13,888 nucleotides of DNA from JAMIFV01 sp035906055 (GCA_035906055.1 JAMIFV010000033.1:1-13888); one strand, 5' to 3'; numbered from the stretch's first letter, positions 1-7,095 are shown. The notes: generated from the sequence alone by a model not told the origin. Translations and numbers: made by a program.

Positions 1-234
1 GCCACGCTTGCCTTTGCGGGTGCCACCAAAATAACTCTCATCAACTTCAATCTCACCGCCGAATACTTCGCCAGATTCTTCCCCCAGCCGGTCAGCAATG
101 ACCTCACGAAGCCGTTGAAAATAGTAGCAGGCCGTCTTGAAGTTTACGCCAACCAGACTGGCAGCACAGCGGGCAGTTGCACCGGCTACAAAATGCTCCA
201 GTAACTTAGCCTGGCATAGTATTATAGTGAGCAT
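1..234 (-). pseudogene. IS1595-family transposase, 5'-truncated copy running off the left edge
   Basis: Reading from 234 down to 1 gives 78 open codons. From codon 8 they match the N-terminal part of IS1595/IS1016-type transposases: a helix-turn-helix-like stretch (ATARCAASLVGVNFKTACYY), then EIEVDESYFGG with the first catalytic Asp of the DDE triad, then a basic RKGKRG stretch. Positions 213-87 are identical to 13762-13888 read in the opposite direction. The first seven codons (MLTIILC) do not resemble the family start MRKSRLS seen in the right copy, so IS sequence begins at 213 and this copy has lost its terminal repeat and first ten codons. Either this is a real truncation, or 213/214 is an assembly junction. 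The rest of the gene lies outside the window, so its 3' state is unknown. Confidence 0.85.
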
Positions 235-395
235 AAGGGGTATTTATGAAGCTATATCAATAAATGTAAGTATCTAGATGGCTGACATATAACGTTTTTT
301 GTGTATCGCGGTGCTTTGTCACAAAAGCTTAATTTGAGATAATGCCTTAATTTTCATAGACTCTTTCCTTCTTTAATCAATAGCTGTCCGAATCT
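235..395. other. AT-rich spacer between the IS fragment and the first gene
   Basis: No open frame of note and no similarity to the IS copy on the right. The only recognisable signal is a promoter-like pair at 316-343. Confidence 0.5.
316..343 (+). promoter_or_regulatory. Putative sigma70-type promoter for the 358-aa gene
   Basis: TTGTCA at 316-321 and GATAAT at 338-343 are separated by 16 bp, close to the sigma70 consensus. The pair lies about 50-65 bp upstream of the start at 396 or 408. This is read by eye only. Confidence 0.45.
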
Positions 396-1472
396 ATGCC
401 GTATGGAATGAATGATGAAGAGATGCGCGCCGCGTATGTCAAATGGCAACGCACGAAGCTTGATGACTTGCTTACGGACACAGTGAAAGAAGGCGTTCAG
501 GCGCATCTGGTGAAAATAGGAATGAGCGCTGAAGGTGCCGAGAACCTGCGCGTAAAGGCATTGGGAAAGAATATCAACGACGGCATCAAAATCGGACTGC
601 CGGAAGGATTGCCGGAAAAAGATTATGTCGCGCTTCACATATTTCTTGGTGCGTTGGAAAAAAAGCCGGTAGGCACGAAGGTGCGATTCACCGTTAGCAT
701 GCCGGATGCAAAGCTCAAGAATAACGCCACTCTTGTATCGGATGATGCGGAACATCTGGTAGCTGGCATTAATGCCGCGCTTGATCCTGCCTATCGTATT
801 TCCATAGATAGTGTATGGAAAATGCGAATGCGGGTAGGTGTAGATGATGGCGCTCCACTGGACGCGATCGATTTTATGATATGGAGGCCGGAGAAACCTG
901 CGGCAGCACCGGCTTCAGCTTCAGAGAAAGCATCTGTAGAGGAATTAACGCCGTTTCAGTTAATGGTTATGAAGAAAACATTGGATGGATGGACCGGCAG
1001 GGCATGTCCTGTGGCAGTACGTTTGCCACGTAAAAGCGTAGTGGCGCTTGTGGCAAGGCAATTGCAGGAAGAGTTGGTCGCCCGCACGGCTGATAGCTTG
1101 CCCGAACAGGATAAAGTCGCGATAAAGAATATCGTCAGCAAAAACTTTGAGGTCAGGCCTGTCGATGATTTCGGCACTTACAGGGTGCAGGTAGGCATGA
1201 CACGCGCGGGTATCGACGTGGCATATGGCAACGATCATCAGGCGGCTGCAACGCTGATCACACGCGCGGCGGAATTGCAGGCAAGGCAATTGGGAGATGC
1301 ATTCGATCGTGCAGGCAGCGCAGAAACAGGCACATTCCGCCGTGAATACTTGCCCGGTGATACGAGCACGTTTACGGTTGGCGCACACAGCCTTGAAGAT
1401 CTGGAAAGAGGGGTTAATACGCAACTGCGATCAGAATTAAAGATTAATGTTGAGCAGTTCAGGACTCGTTAA
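396..1472 (+). CDS. Unrecognised 358-aa cytoplasmic protein
   Basis: I do not recognise this protein. The frame is open for 358 codons from ATG 396. An in-frame ATG at 408 (MNDEEMR) is an equally plausible start, and neither has a clear Shine-Dalgarno. It has no signal peptide or membrane segment. A low-complexity Ala/Ser/Pro linker at about residues 168-180 divides it in two. The parts show a loose recurring pattern of a hydrophobic strand, a helix with regularly spaced Leu, and another strand: around residues 97-148 (VRFTVSMPD to MRVGV), 206-268 and 325-355. This suggests diverged beta-alpha-beta repeats, an impression only. The gene is preceded by a promoter-like pair and converges on dusB across a palindromic repeat. 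In many alphaproteobacteria this side of dusB carries ntrB/ntrC, which are absent here. Confidence 0.75.
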   Translation: MPYGMNDEEMRAAYVKWQRTKLDDLLTDTVKEGVQAHLVKIGMSAEGAENLRVKALGKNINDGIKIGLPEGLPEKDYVALHIFLGALEKKPVGTKVRFTVSMPDAKLKNNATLVSDDAEHLVAGINAALDPAYRISIDSVWKMRMRVGVDDGAPLDAIDFMIWRPEKPAAAPASASEKASVEELTPFQLMVMKKTLDGWTGRACPVAVRLPRKSVVALVARQLQEELVARTADSLPEQDKVAIKNIVSKNFEVRPVDDFGTYRVQVGMTRAGIDVAYGNDHQAAATLITRAAELQARQLGDAFDRAGSAETGTFRREYLPGDTSTFTVGAHSLEDLERGVNTQLRSELKINVEQFRTR

Positions 1473-1488
1473 ATTCTTGCTTACTTTT

Positions 1489-1656
1489 CCTCTCCCCCTT
1501 TGAGGGAGAGGACGTGTTTGTCTTGGGTTTAGCTGCTATAGCTAAGCCCTTAGGCAAGCCGAGGTGAGGGGGCATTTACATTCACCCTCACCCAGCTACG
1601 GCTAAGCTGCTGCGCAGCAAAGCCTGCGCAACCCTCTCCCGCTTTGCAGGAGGGGG
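1489..1656. repeat. Large imperfect palindromic repeat between convergent genes
   Basis: Two arms, about 1489-1570 and 1585-1656, are imperfect inverted copies around a 14-bp loop. The tips of the arms form perfect stems: GGTGAGGG (1563-1570) with CCCTCACC (1585-1592), and CCTCTCCC (1489-1496) with GGGAGAGG (1504-1511). The second arm has its own CTCTCCCGC/GCAGGAG-type hairpin near 1632-1655. Both arms carry a GCTGC...AGC...TTAGCC-type core. CTCTCCC/CCCTCACC palindromes like this are common dispersed intergenic elements in proteobacterial genomes. The position between convergent stops (1472 and 1682) would let it act as a two-way terminator, which is an inference. Confidence 0.75.
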
Positions 1657-1681
1657 GAATTTATGAGTCCTGACCCTAGTC

Positions 1682-2683
1682 TTAATGCACCAGCGGCTTA
1701 GCCGCTTCATGCTCAATGGCGGCGGTGTAGAATTCGCGCATCATGGTTTTTACCGCTTCGGGGTCAGTGAGGCGGTTCACGTTGAAGCGGTATTCCGCCG
1801 AGTTATGCAGGCCGCTTGAATACCAGCCGATATGCTTGCGCGCCACCTGCACGCCGTTCTGTATGCCGTAAAGTTCCAGCATCGCGTCGTAATGTTTCAG
1901 CGCCATGTCCATTTGCTCGGCGATGGGCGGGTCAGGCAGCTTCTCGCCGGTTTTCAGGTAATGGCACACCTGCGCGGGAAACCACGGGCGGCCATAAGTG
2001 CCGCGCCCGATCATCACGCCGTCCGCCCCGGATTCGGAAAGCGCCTTGTCCACTTCGTCAAAGCTGGTGATATCGCCGTTTACCACTACGGGAAGCTTCA
2101 CCGCGTCCTTCACGCTGCGCACGAAACCCCAGTCGGCATTGCCTTTATACATCTGGCAACGCGTGCGTCCGTGGATGGTGAGCATCTTGATGCCGCTTGC
2201 TTCCGCAATGCGCGCGAGTTCCGGCGCGTTGAGGCTCTGGTGATCCCAGCCCATGCGCATTTTCATCGTCACGGGGATCTTCACCGCTTTCACGGTGGCT
2301 TCAAGTATCTTGGTGGCGAGCGGCACGTTGCGCATGAGGGCGGAGCCCGCATCGCCGTTGACCACTTTCTTCACCGGGCAGCCGAAATTGATGTCGATGA
2401 TCTGCGCGCCGCGGTCTTCGTTGAGTTTGGCGGCTTCGCCCATTACTTCAGGATCGCACCCCGCAAGCTGCACCGCCATGGGAAATTCTTCCGGCGTATG
2501 CTGCGCCATGCGCAGCGTGTTTTTCGTCTCCAGTATCATCGCGCGGCTGGCAATCATTTCGGATACCACCATGCCAACGCCGTAGCTTTTCACCAGGCGG
2601 CGGAACGCAAGGTCGCTCACGCCGGTCATGGGCGCAAGCAGCACGGGGTGGTCGAGCGTGATAGTATCTATAGTGATGGCCAT
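1682..2683 (-). CDS. dusB: tRNA-dihydrouridine synthase B
   Basis: FMN-dependent enzyme that reduces specific uridines in the tRNA D-loop to dihydrouridine using NADPH. The protein is 333 aa with a TIM-barrel fold. Visible family marks include APMTGVSDLAFRRL near the N-terminus; INFGCPVKKV with the catalytic Cys at about residue 102; MKMRMGWD with a flavin-contacting Lys at about 141; TIHGRTRCQMYKG with His at about 171; VVNGDI; and GVMIGRGTYGRPWF, a phosphate/FMN-binding loop. I start it at ATG 2683 (MAITIDTI), because the 13-codon extension to TTG 2722 has a Cys-rich, non-family sequence. Neither start has a strong ribosome binding site. The gene is divergent from ispDF, as is often seen in alphaproteobacteria, but a toxin-antitoxin pair now separates them. 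Confidence 0.95.
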   Translation of the reverse strand: MAITIDTITLDHPVLLAPMTGVSDLAFRRLVKSYGVGMVVSEMIASRAMILETKNTLRMAQHTPEEFPMAVQLAGCDPEVMGEAAKLNEDRGAQIIDINFGCPVKKVVNGDAGSALMRNVPLATKILEATVKAVKIPVTMKMRMGWDHQSLNAPELARIAEASGIKMLTIHGRTRCQMYKGNADWGFVRSVKDAVKLPVVVNGDITSFDEVDKALSESGADGVMIGRGTYGRPWFPAQVCHYLKTGEKLPDPPIAEQMDMALKHYDAMLELYGIQNGVQVARKHIGWYSSGLHNSAEYRFNVNRLTDPEAVKTMMREFYTAAIEHEAAKPLVH

Positions 2684-2923
2684 AATGCGCGTGCTTATAG
2701 CGGGTTGTGCGCAAATACACAATGCGAAACGAGTGATGCGGCATGTTTCCCGGTAATACTGAAAGAAGTAAGATTTTGTTATTGAAATATATTTTCTATG
2801 GCTGGCTCTTCAAATTACTTTGCTTGAAGGTGTTGCGGGTAGGAGGGCAATATCTGTATAACAGTCAATGGCTTGAAGATGAACCGGACGTAATTGACTG
2901 TCACCCTGATCTGTCAGTTGTAT

Positions 2924-2951
2924 TTGCTTTCCAAATAGACTAAACTAATTA
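2924..2951 (+). promoter_or_regulatory. Putative promoter of the toxin-antitoxin operon
   Basis: TTGCTT (2924-2929) and TAATTA (2946-2951) are 16 bp apart, 24-52 bp upstream of the antitoxin start. The -10 element lies inside the palindrome at 2937-2961, as expected for an autorepressed toxin-antitoxin operon. Matches to consensus are moderate. Confidence 0.35.
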
Positions 2952-2961
2952 AGCTTAGTCT
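2937..2961. promoter_or_regulatory. Operator-like palindrome upstream of the antitoxin
   Basis: A perfect 7-bp inverted repeat, AGACTAA (2937-2943) and TTAGTCT (2955-2961), has an AT-rich 11-bp centre and ends 14 bp before the antitoxin ATG. Phd/YefM antitoxins usually bind such palindromes to repress their own operon. Binding here is inferred. Confidence 0.6.
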
Positions 2962-2975
2962 GTTAAGGGTAGTAT

Positions 2976-3221
2976 ATGCACATCGTCAATATCCATGAGG
3001 CAAAGACACATTTATCGCGGTTGGTGGAGCTTGCCGCCAAGGGAGACGGATTTGTCATCGCCAAGGCGGGAAAGCCGCTGGTGAAAGTGACAGCGCTTAC
3101 CACCCCTGAAGCGGATAAATGCAAGCGGCTGGGGTTTCTGCAAGGGCAGATTAAAGTGCCCAGGGATTTTGATACCATGAACAGTAATGCAATTGAGCAA
3201 CTTTTTGGTGGTAAAGAGTGA
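2976..3221 (+). CDS. Type II antitoxin, Phd/YefM family
   Basis: An 81-aa protein that should neutralise the downstream PIN-domain toxin and repress the operon. The N-terminal part fits the Phd/YefM fold: MHIVNIHEAKTHLSRLVELA, then GDGFVIAKAGKPLVKVTAL, the usual run of a short strand, a helix with A-K-x-x-L-S-x-L, and a strand with G-K-P-x-V. The C-terminal part (residues 50-81: RLGFLQGQIKVPRDFD and an acidic/Asn-rich tail ending LFGGKE) is the expected toxin-binding region; 'G-x-x-x-G-x-I-x-V-P-x-D-F-D' tails are typical of Phd partners of VapC toxins. The start ATG 2976 lies just after the operator, with AAGGGT upstream as a weak ribosome binding site. The stop overlaps the toxin start by four bases (GTGA), indicating coupled translation. 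Confidence 0.9.
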   Translation: MHIVNIHEAKTHLSRLVELAAKGDGFVIAKAGKPLVKVTALTTPEADKCKRLGFLQGQIKVPRDFDTMNSNAIEQLFGGKE

Positions 3222-3604
3222 AGCTGCTCCTGGATACGCACCTCTTGCTGTGGGCCGCCGCCATGCCTGAGAAACTTTCACGGCAGGCGCGCACATTGAT
3301 AAATACAGAGGAGAATCATCTTTATTTCTCAGCAGCCAGTATGTGGGAGGTAGTTACCAAGTCGCAGTTAGGGCGTAGGGATTTTGAAGTGGATGCGCGG
3401 GTTCTGCGGCGTGGCTTGTTAGATAATGGTTATCATGAACTGAACATAACCAGTGAGCATGCTGTGCGCCTGGAAAGCTTACCTGTGCTGCATAAAGACC
3501 CTTTTGATCGTATGCTGGTTGCACAGGCCATAACGGAAGGCCTTATCTTACTGACCTCAGACAAGCAGCTTACTCGCTATAAATCGCCGGTGAAGAAGGT
3601 TTGA
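3218..3604 (+). CDS. vapC: Type II toxin, VapC-like PIN-domain ribonuclease
   Basis: A 128-aa PIN-domain protein, predicted to be an Mg2+-dependent RNase that blocks translation when not bound by the antitoxin. All acidic positions expected of the active site are visible: D6 in LLLDTHLLLW, E44 in SMWEVVTK, D94 and D97 in HKDPFDRMLVAQA, and D115 in LLTSDKQL. The HKDPFDR motif places it in the VapC subgroup often paired with Phd-type rather than VapB antitoxins. Its start is GTG 3218, overlapping the antitoxin stop by four bases. After the stop is a weak four-base-pair GCCG/CGGC stem followed by eight T (3610-3617), a possible but poor terminator before ispDF. The toxin looks intact. The target RNA cannot be told from sequence. 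Confidence 0.9.
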   Translation: MKLLLDTHLLLWAAAMPEKLSRQARTLINTEENHLYFSAASMWEVVTKSQLGRRDFEVDARVLRRGLLDNGYHELNITSEHAVRLESLPVLHKDPFDRMLVAQAITEGLILLTSDKQLTRYKSPVKKV

Positions 3605-3655
3605 GCGGCTTTTTTTTGCTTTTCATTCGCAGGGTTTTTGCTATTGCTTTGCACT

Positions 3656-4852
3656 ATGAGCAAAACCGCAGTCGCCCTGATCGTTGCCGCCGGTGAAAGC
3701 CGCCGCATGGGGGGTGAGATTCCAAAGCAATACCAGATGCTTGGTGAAAAAAGCCTGCTGCGCCGCAGTGTGGAGGCGTTTTTGCAGCATCCGGGCATTT
3801 CGGCTGTGAAGGTGGTCATCCACCCCTCCCATCAGGGATTTTACGACGTCCAGATGCAGGACGCCCCGGTGCTGCCCCCCGCGCTCGGCGGCGCCACACG
3901 GCAGGAATCGGTGAAGAACGGCCTTGCCAGTATTGCCGACCAGAAGCCGGATTATGTGCTCGTGCATGACGCGGCGCGCCCCAACGTATCGCCGGAAGTT
4001 ATTTCGCGCGTGCTGGAAGCGCTGGAGGCGTCGCCTTCGGTTATCCCCGCATTGCCGGTGATCGATACGCTCAAGCATGTGGAAGAGAGCGCGGTGGTGG
4101 GCACGATTGAGCGCAAGAAGCTTTTCCGCGCGCAGACGCCGCAGGGCTTTCATTTCAAGGCGCTGCTCGACGCGCACAATCAGGCAACCGGTGTGGATTT
4201 CACCGATGACGCGTCTGTCGCGCAGAATGCGGGCGTCGAAGTGAAGATTGTGCCTGGCTCAGAACATAATTATAAAATTACCACGGCGGAAGATATGCAG
4301 GACGCAAGGAACCTACTGGAAGCAAAGATGGAAACACGCACCGGCATGGGCTTTGACGCGCACCGCCTCGGCCCACATGAAGAGGAAATCCTTCCCGCCA
4401 AGCGCGCGGTAATGTTATGCGGCGTGCCGATTCCCAGCGACCATACGCTTATCGGCCATTCCGACGCGGACGTGGCGCTGCATGCGCTCGTGGATGCATT
4501 GCTGGGCGCTATCGGCGAAGGCGATATCGGCCAGCATTTTCCCCCGTCCGACCCGCGCTGGCGCGGTGCGAGTTCGTCGCGCTTCGTGATGCATGCCGCG
4601 CAGCTTGTGCGCCAGAGACAAGGGCAGGTGGTGCATGTGGATATCACCGTGGTGTGCGAACGCCCGAAGGTGTCGCCGCACCGTGAAAACATGCGCAAAA
4701 GCGTTGCCGATATGCTGGGCGTGCCCGCGTCCCGCGTGAGCGTGAAGGCTACCACCACCGAGAAAATGGGCTTTACGGGACGTGGCGAGGGCATTGCGGC
4801 GTATGCTGTGGTCACTGTCAAGCTGCCCGGCGAAGAACAGGCCGCGGCTTAA
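3656..4852 (+). CDS. ispDF: Bifunctional IspD/IspF enzyme of the MEP isoprenoid pathway
   Basis: A 398-aa fusion of two enzymes of non-mevalonate isoprenoid synthesis. The N-terminal half (about 1-225) is IspD, which joins MEP and CTP to CDP-methylerythritol: LIVAAGESRRMG with PKQY (CTP-binding loop), VHDAARP, FRAQTPQGF, FTDDAS, and NYKITTAEDM. The C-terminal part (from about residue 225, METRTGMGFDAHRLG) is IspF, which cyclises CDP-ME 2-phosphate to MEcPP: metal ligands D234, H236 and H268 in GFDAH and LIGHSDADV, then GEGDIGQHFPPSD, and the C-terminal KATTTEKMGFTGRGEGI. Fused IspDF is characteristic of alphaproteobacteria and campylobacters. I chose ATG 3656 (MSKTAVAL) over TTG 3638, because the six extra residues add nothing conserved. 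There is no clear Shine-Dalgarno. The gene is 51 bp after vapC and probably has its own promoter there. Confidence 0.96.
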   Translation: MSKTAVALIVAAGESRRMGGEIPKQYQMLGEKSLLRRSVEAFLQHPGISAVKVVIHPSHQGFYDVQMQDAPVLPPALGGATRQESVKNGLASIADQKPDYVLVHDAARPNVSPEVISRVLEALEASPSVIPALPVIDTLKHVEESAVVGTIERKKLFRAQTPQGFHFKALLDAHNQATGVDFTDDASVAQNAGVEVKIVPGSEHNYKITTAEDMQDARNLLEAKMETRTGMGFDAHRLGPHEEEILPAKRAVMLCGVPIPSDHTLIGHSDADVALHALVDALLGAIGEGDIGQHFPPSDPRWRGASSSRFVMHAAQLVRQRQGQVVHVDITVVCERPKVSPHRENMRKSVADMLGVPASRVSVKATTTEKMGFTGRGEGIAAYAVVTVKLPGEEQAAA

Positions 4853-4862
4853 TACAAGTGCC

Positions 4863-4937
4863 GTCATGCTGAGCGCAGCGAAGCATCTCCTTGCTTGAAA
4901 TAAGGAGATCCTTCGTCGCTATGCTCCTGAGGATGAC
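4863..4937. repeat. Dispersed hairpin repeat of the GTCATCCTGAG...GGATCTCC type
   Basis: Left arm 4863-4890 (GTCATGCTGAGCGCAGCGAA, then GCATCTCC) and right arm 4904-4937 (GGAGATCCTTCG, then GAGGATGAC) are imperfect inverted repeats around a 13-nt loop. The right arm carries six extra bases. Elements with these words are frequent dispersed intergenic repeats in alphaproteobacteria and other bacteria. It lies between ispDF and pgpA and could act as an attenuator or terminator, although there is no T-run. Confidence 0.75.
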
Positions 4938-4993
4938 ACAAACCTGTATTATAGTTCACTTGCGCTAACTCAGGCCATGACGATAATGGCGAC

Positions 4994-5539
4994 ATGACCC
5001 AATCCCCGCTGCCACTTTCCCATCCCGCCAAGTTCATCTGCACATGGTTCGGCTCCGGCCTGTCGCCCAAGGCTCCGGGCACGGCGGGGTCGCTCGCGGC
5101 GCTGCCGGTTGCCTATGTCATCCATAGCCTGTGGGGTCAGAACGCGCTGCTGCTGGCCAGCCTTATCGCGTTTTTCATCGGGTGGGCGGCCACGGTAACC
5201 TACCTTAAACACACGCAATCCAAGGATCCCAAGGAAGTGGTGATCGACGAAGTGGCGGGGCAGTGGTTCCTGCTGTCGTTCTTCTTCCCGACGCTGGAAT
5301 CCTACATTGTGGGCTTCGCCATGTTCCGCTTTTTCGATGTGCTTAAGCCCTGGCCCGTTTCGTGGGTGGACAGGAAAGTAAAAGGCGGCCTCGGCGTGAT
5401 GCTGGACGACATGCTCGCAGCATTCCTGCCGTTCATCGTGGCAGGCCTGCTGATCATACTGGGCCAGCTCAGCGGCATCACTATCGAGTTCACCGGGTTC
5501 ATGCGTTTCATGGGAATGTCCGACCATGTTCAGTGGTGA
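4994..5539 (+). CDS. pgpA: Phosphatidylglycerophosphatase A
   Basis: A 181-aa inner-membrane enzyme that dephosphorylates phosphatidylglycerophosphate to phosphatidylglycerol. Family marks: GSGLSPKAPGTAGSLAALP near the N-terminus; KDPKEVVIDEVAGQW at about residues 77-91, with the conserved acidic residues of the Mg2+ site; and FRFFDVLKPWPVSWVDRK followed by GGLGVMLDDMLAA. Hydrophobic segments fit about three to four membrane helices: around 35-52, 53-70, 92-108 and 143-160. Start ATG 4994 gives MTQSPLPLSHPAKF, with no strong ribosome binding site. The end overlaps the next gene by 14 bp, so the two are probably cotranslated. The order ispDF-pgpA-cinA is common in alphaproteobacteria. Confidence 0.94.
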   Translation: MTQSPLPLSHPAKFICTWFGSGLSPKAPGTAGSLAALPVAYVIHSLWGQNALLLASLIAFFIGWAATVTYLKHTQSKDPKEVVIDEVAGQWFLLSFFFPTLESYIVGFAMFRFFDVLKPWPVSWVDRKVKGGLGVMLDDMLAAFLPFIVAGLLIILGQLSGITIEFTGFMRFMGMSDHVQW

Positions 5540-6014
5540 GAACGTAAAACAGGCCGCCACGTTGCTCAGCACCCTGCGTGACAGGAGGCTCACGGTTGCT
5601 ACGGCGGAATCCTGCACGGGTGGCCTCATTATAACATTGCTTACCGACATTCCCGGTTCATCCGACGTGGTGGACAGGGGTTATGTGACTTACTCCAACA
5701 AGGCCAAGCAGGACATGCTGGGCGTGCCTCAACGCCTGCTGGCGCAATATGGCGCGGTGAGCGCGCCTGTCGCGGCGGCGATGGCGGAAGGCGCCGCAGT
5801 CAACAGCGGGGCAGGCATTGCCATGGCGGTGACGGGCATAGCAGGGCCGGGTGGGGGCACGGCGCGCAAGCCCGTGGGGCTGGTGTTCGTGGCGGTGGCG
5901 GTGGGGCAGGCCAAGGCCGTGACGCAGGAACATCTTTTTACCGGAAACCGTCAGCAGGTGCGCCTGCAGGCCGTGCAGGCGGCGCTGGCGCTTGCACAAA
6001 AAGCGCTAAAATAG
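5526..6014 (+). CDS. pncC: CinA C-terminal domain protein, nicotinamide-nucleotide amidohydrolase
   Basis: A 162-aa stand-alone CinA C-terminal domain, predicted to deamidate NMN to nicotinate mononucleotide in pyridine nucleotide recycling. Visible motifs: TVATAESCTGG (S29-C30-T31, active-site region), DVVDRGYVTYSNKAKQDMLGV with Y56-S57-N58 and K61, and AVTGIAGPGGGTARKPVGLV, the glycine-rich substrate loop, followed by the usual C-terminal helix. The length matches stand-alone PncC proteins. The N-terminal MoCF-like domain of full CinA is absent, as is usual for the short form. The gene begins at ATG 5526 inside the last codons of pgpA (14-bp overlap), consistent with one operon. No clear terminator follows. 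Confidence 0.93.
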   Translation: MFSGENVKQAATLLSTLRDRRLTVATAESCTGGLIITLLTDIPGSSDVVDRGYVTYSNKAKQDMLGVPQRLLAQYGAVSAPVAAAMAEGAAVNSGAGIAMAVTGIAGPGGGTARKPVGLVFVAVAVGQAKAVTQEHLFTGNRQQVRLQAVQAALALAQKALK

Positions 6015-6110
6015 ATTATCTTCCAATAGCATAAAATGTAACATAATCTTCATGTACATATGTATGATATTCTGTACACTTGCAAATTGTAACGCATTGG
6101 AAACACAGTA

Positions 6111-6656
6111 ATGGCGACGACACCTTCATCGACAGGCCGCATTGGCAGCCGGGGATGGCTCGGTATGATCCGCGAGGGCGAGATCGTTGCGTTTTCCTTT
6201 GCAGATGCCCGACAGGCATTGAATGCTCAACTGCTTGCGCAGAATCAGGGTGATTATCACAAGTATAACGCGCAGGTGACAGGTATGGACCAAAAGATCC
6301 GGGCGTTGACCAAAAACCCGAATGGCAGTATTGTTGACCATGTTACCAGCACGGTCGCGGCGGTTGCTCATCACATAATGGGTATGCCCAATGCACAGGA
6401 CGCGCTGAGAGAGCTTAATGCTGGCGACCTGACCCGCTATCTTCCTGATCCCATTCAACGTACCGGCCTTAGCATACCTCAATATGAAATGCTGATGAGT
6501 TGCTCTATTTTGGCACAGGAAAAAACAGCGGTTAATGAGGCGATCAAGGCAGGCCTTAAGAAGGCAAAGAGTCTGCTGACACAGGATGCGCAGACATTAG
6601 TAAGTCGCGTCAAAGGCACAGGGCACGCGTCTGGCAGTATTCCCGGCAGGCCGTAA
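6111..6656 (+). CDS. Unrecognised 181-aa protein
   Basis: I do not recognise this protein. It begins at ATG 6111 with a plausible ribosome binding site (TTGGAAA, 6097-6103). The 96 bp upstream are AT-rich and contain two TGTACA hexamers (6053-6058 and 6073-6078), so it may have its own regulated promoter. The sequence is mostly helical and soluble: an N-terminal Ser/Thr/Gly segment, then helices at about residues 30-60 (Gln-rich, ADARQALNAQLLAQNQGDYH), 75-95 (His- and Val-rich), 98-110, and 125-165 (Lys/Ala-rich). It ends in a Gly/Ser/Pro tail. There is no signal peptide, membrane segment or recognisable catalytic motif. GC-richness and codon use look like the core genes rather than the AT-rich region after 7380. 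Confidence 0.7.
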   Translation: MATTPSSTGRIGSRGWLGMIREGEIVAFSFADARQALNAQLLAQNQGDYHKYNAQVTGMDQKIRALTKNPNGSIVDHVTSTVAAVAHHIMGMPNAQDALRELNAGDLTRYLPDPIQRTGLSIPQYEMLMSCSILAQEKTAVNEAIKAGLKKAKSLLTQDAQTLVSRVKGTGHASGSIPGRP

Positions 6657-6681
6657 TCGTTTCCTGATGTTTAAACAGTGA

Positions 6682-6705
6682 GCGGCTCTTTCACCACTGA
6701 GCCGC
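6682..6705. repeat. Stem-loop after the 181-aa gene
   Basis: GCGGCTC (6682-6688) and GAGCCGC (6699-6705) form a perfect 7-bp stem with a 10-nt loop, 26 bp after the stop at 6656. No T-run follows, so rho-independent termination is doubtful. The rest of 6657-6807 shows nothing else. Confidence 0.5.
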
Positions 6706-6807
6706 CGATGAAGCGCGGCGCGGTACATCAGGCCCTGTACAAACAGCATCGCATATGGCACAGTTGTCCCTGCCTTAATATTCCGCCATGAAGGGAGTGC
6801 CAGCCTG

Positions 6808-7095
6808 ATGCGTCTGATGCTAACCATCTTCCTGCTGGTTTTACCCGCAACCGCCATGGCCGGTAACTGCGTGGTGGGCGGCTGCGGCACGCCGCTATGC
6901 TACGAAGAAGGCACCGAACCCGCCATTGGCAACTGCATGGCCCGCGCCGATGCATATTGTTTCTATGAAAAAAGCAAATGCGAACGCCAGCCCGATGGCG
7001 CATGCGGCTGGACAGAGACGGACGAACTCAGGCAATGCACGGAGGCGGCAAATCGCCCTCCCGTTGGCATGCCCGGACCGCAGCACAAGGAATAA
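6808..7095 (+). CDS. Exported eight-cysteine-cluster protein
   Basis: A 95-aa protein with a clear Sec signal peptide (MRLMLTIFLLVLPATAMA, cut predicted before GNC), leaving a mature domain of about 77 residues. This has exactly eight Cys, at 21, 26, 31, 43, 51, 58, 66 and 77, in the order C-x4-C-x4-C-x11-C-x7-C-x6-C-x7-C-x10-C. The pattern CVVGGC...C...CERQPDGACGWT matches a small exported protein type I recall as 'eight-cysteine-cluster-containing', with the CERQ-x-DG-x-CGWT signature. The cysteines probably form four disulfides in the periplasm. Function is unknown. A good ribosome binding site (GAAGGGA, 6790-6796) supports ATG 6808. The frame ends in a Pro-rich tail. Confidence 0.8.
   Translation: MRLMLTIFLLVLPATAMAGNCVVGGCGTPLCYEEGTEPAIGNCMARADAYCFYEKSKCERQPDGACGWTETDELRQCTEAANRPPVGMPGPQHKE

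Noticed and set aside
2683..2722. TTG 2722 as the dusB start
   Set aside because: The extra 13 residues are Cys-rich and unlike the family. ATG 2683 gives the usual start just before the LLAPMTG motif.
1832..2785. Long 317-codon plus-strand frame opposite dusB
   Set aside because: It is the shadow of a GC-rich gene: rich in His, Arg and Ala with no domain, while dusB on the other strand has every family motif.
2743..2943. 66-codon plus-strand frame between dusB and the antitoxin
   Set aside because: No ribosome binding site, no recognisable domain, and its end runs through the toxin-antitoxin operator. It is more likely chance.
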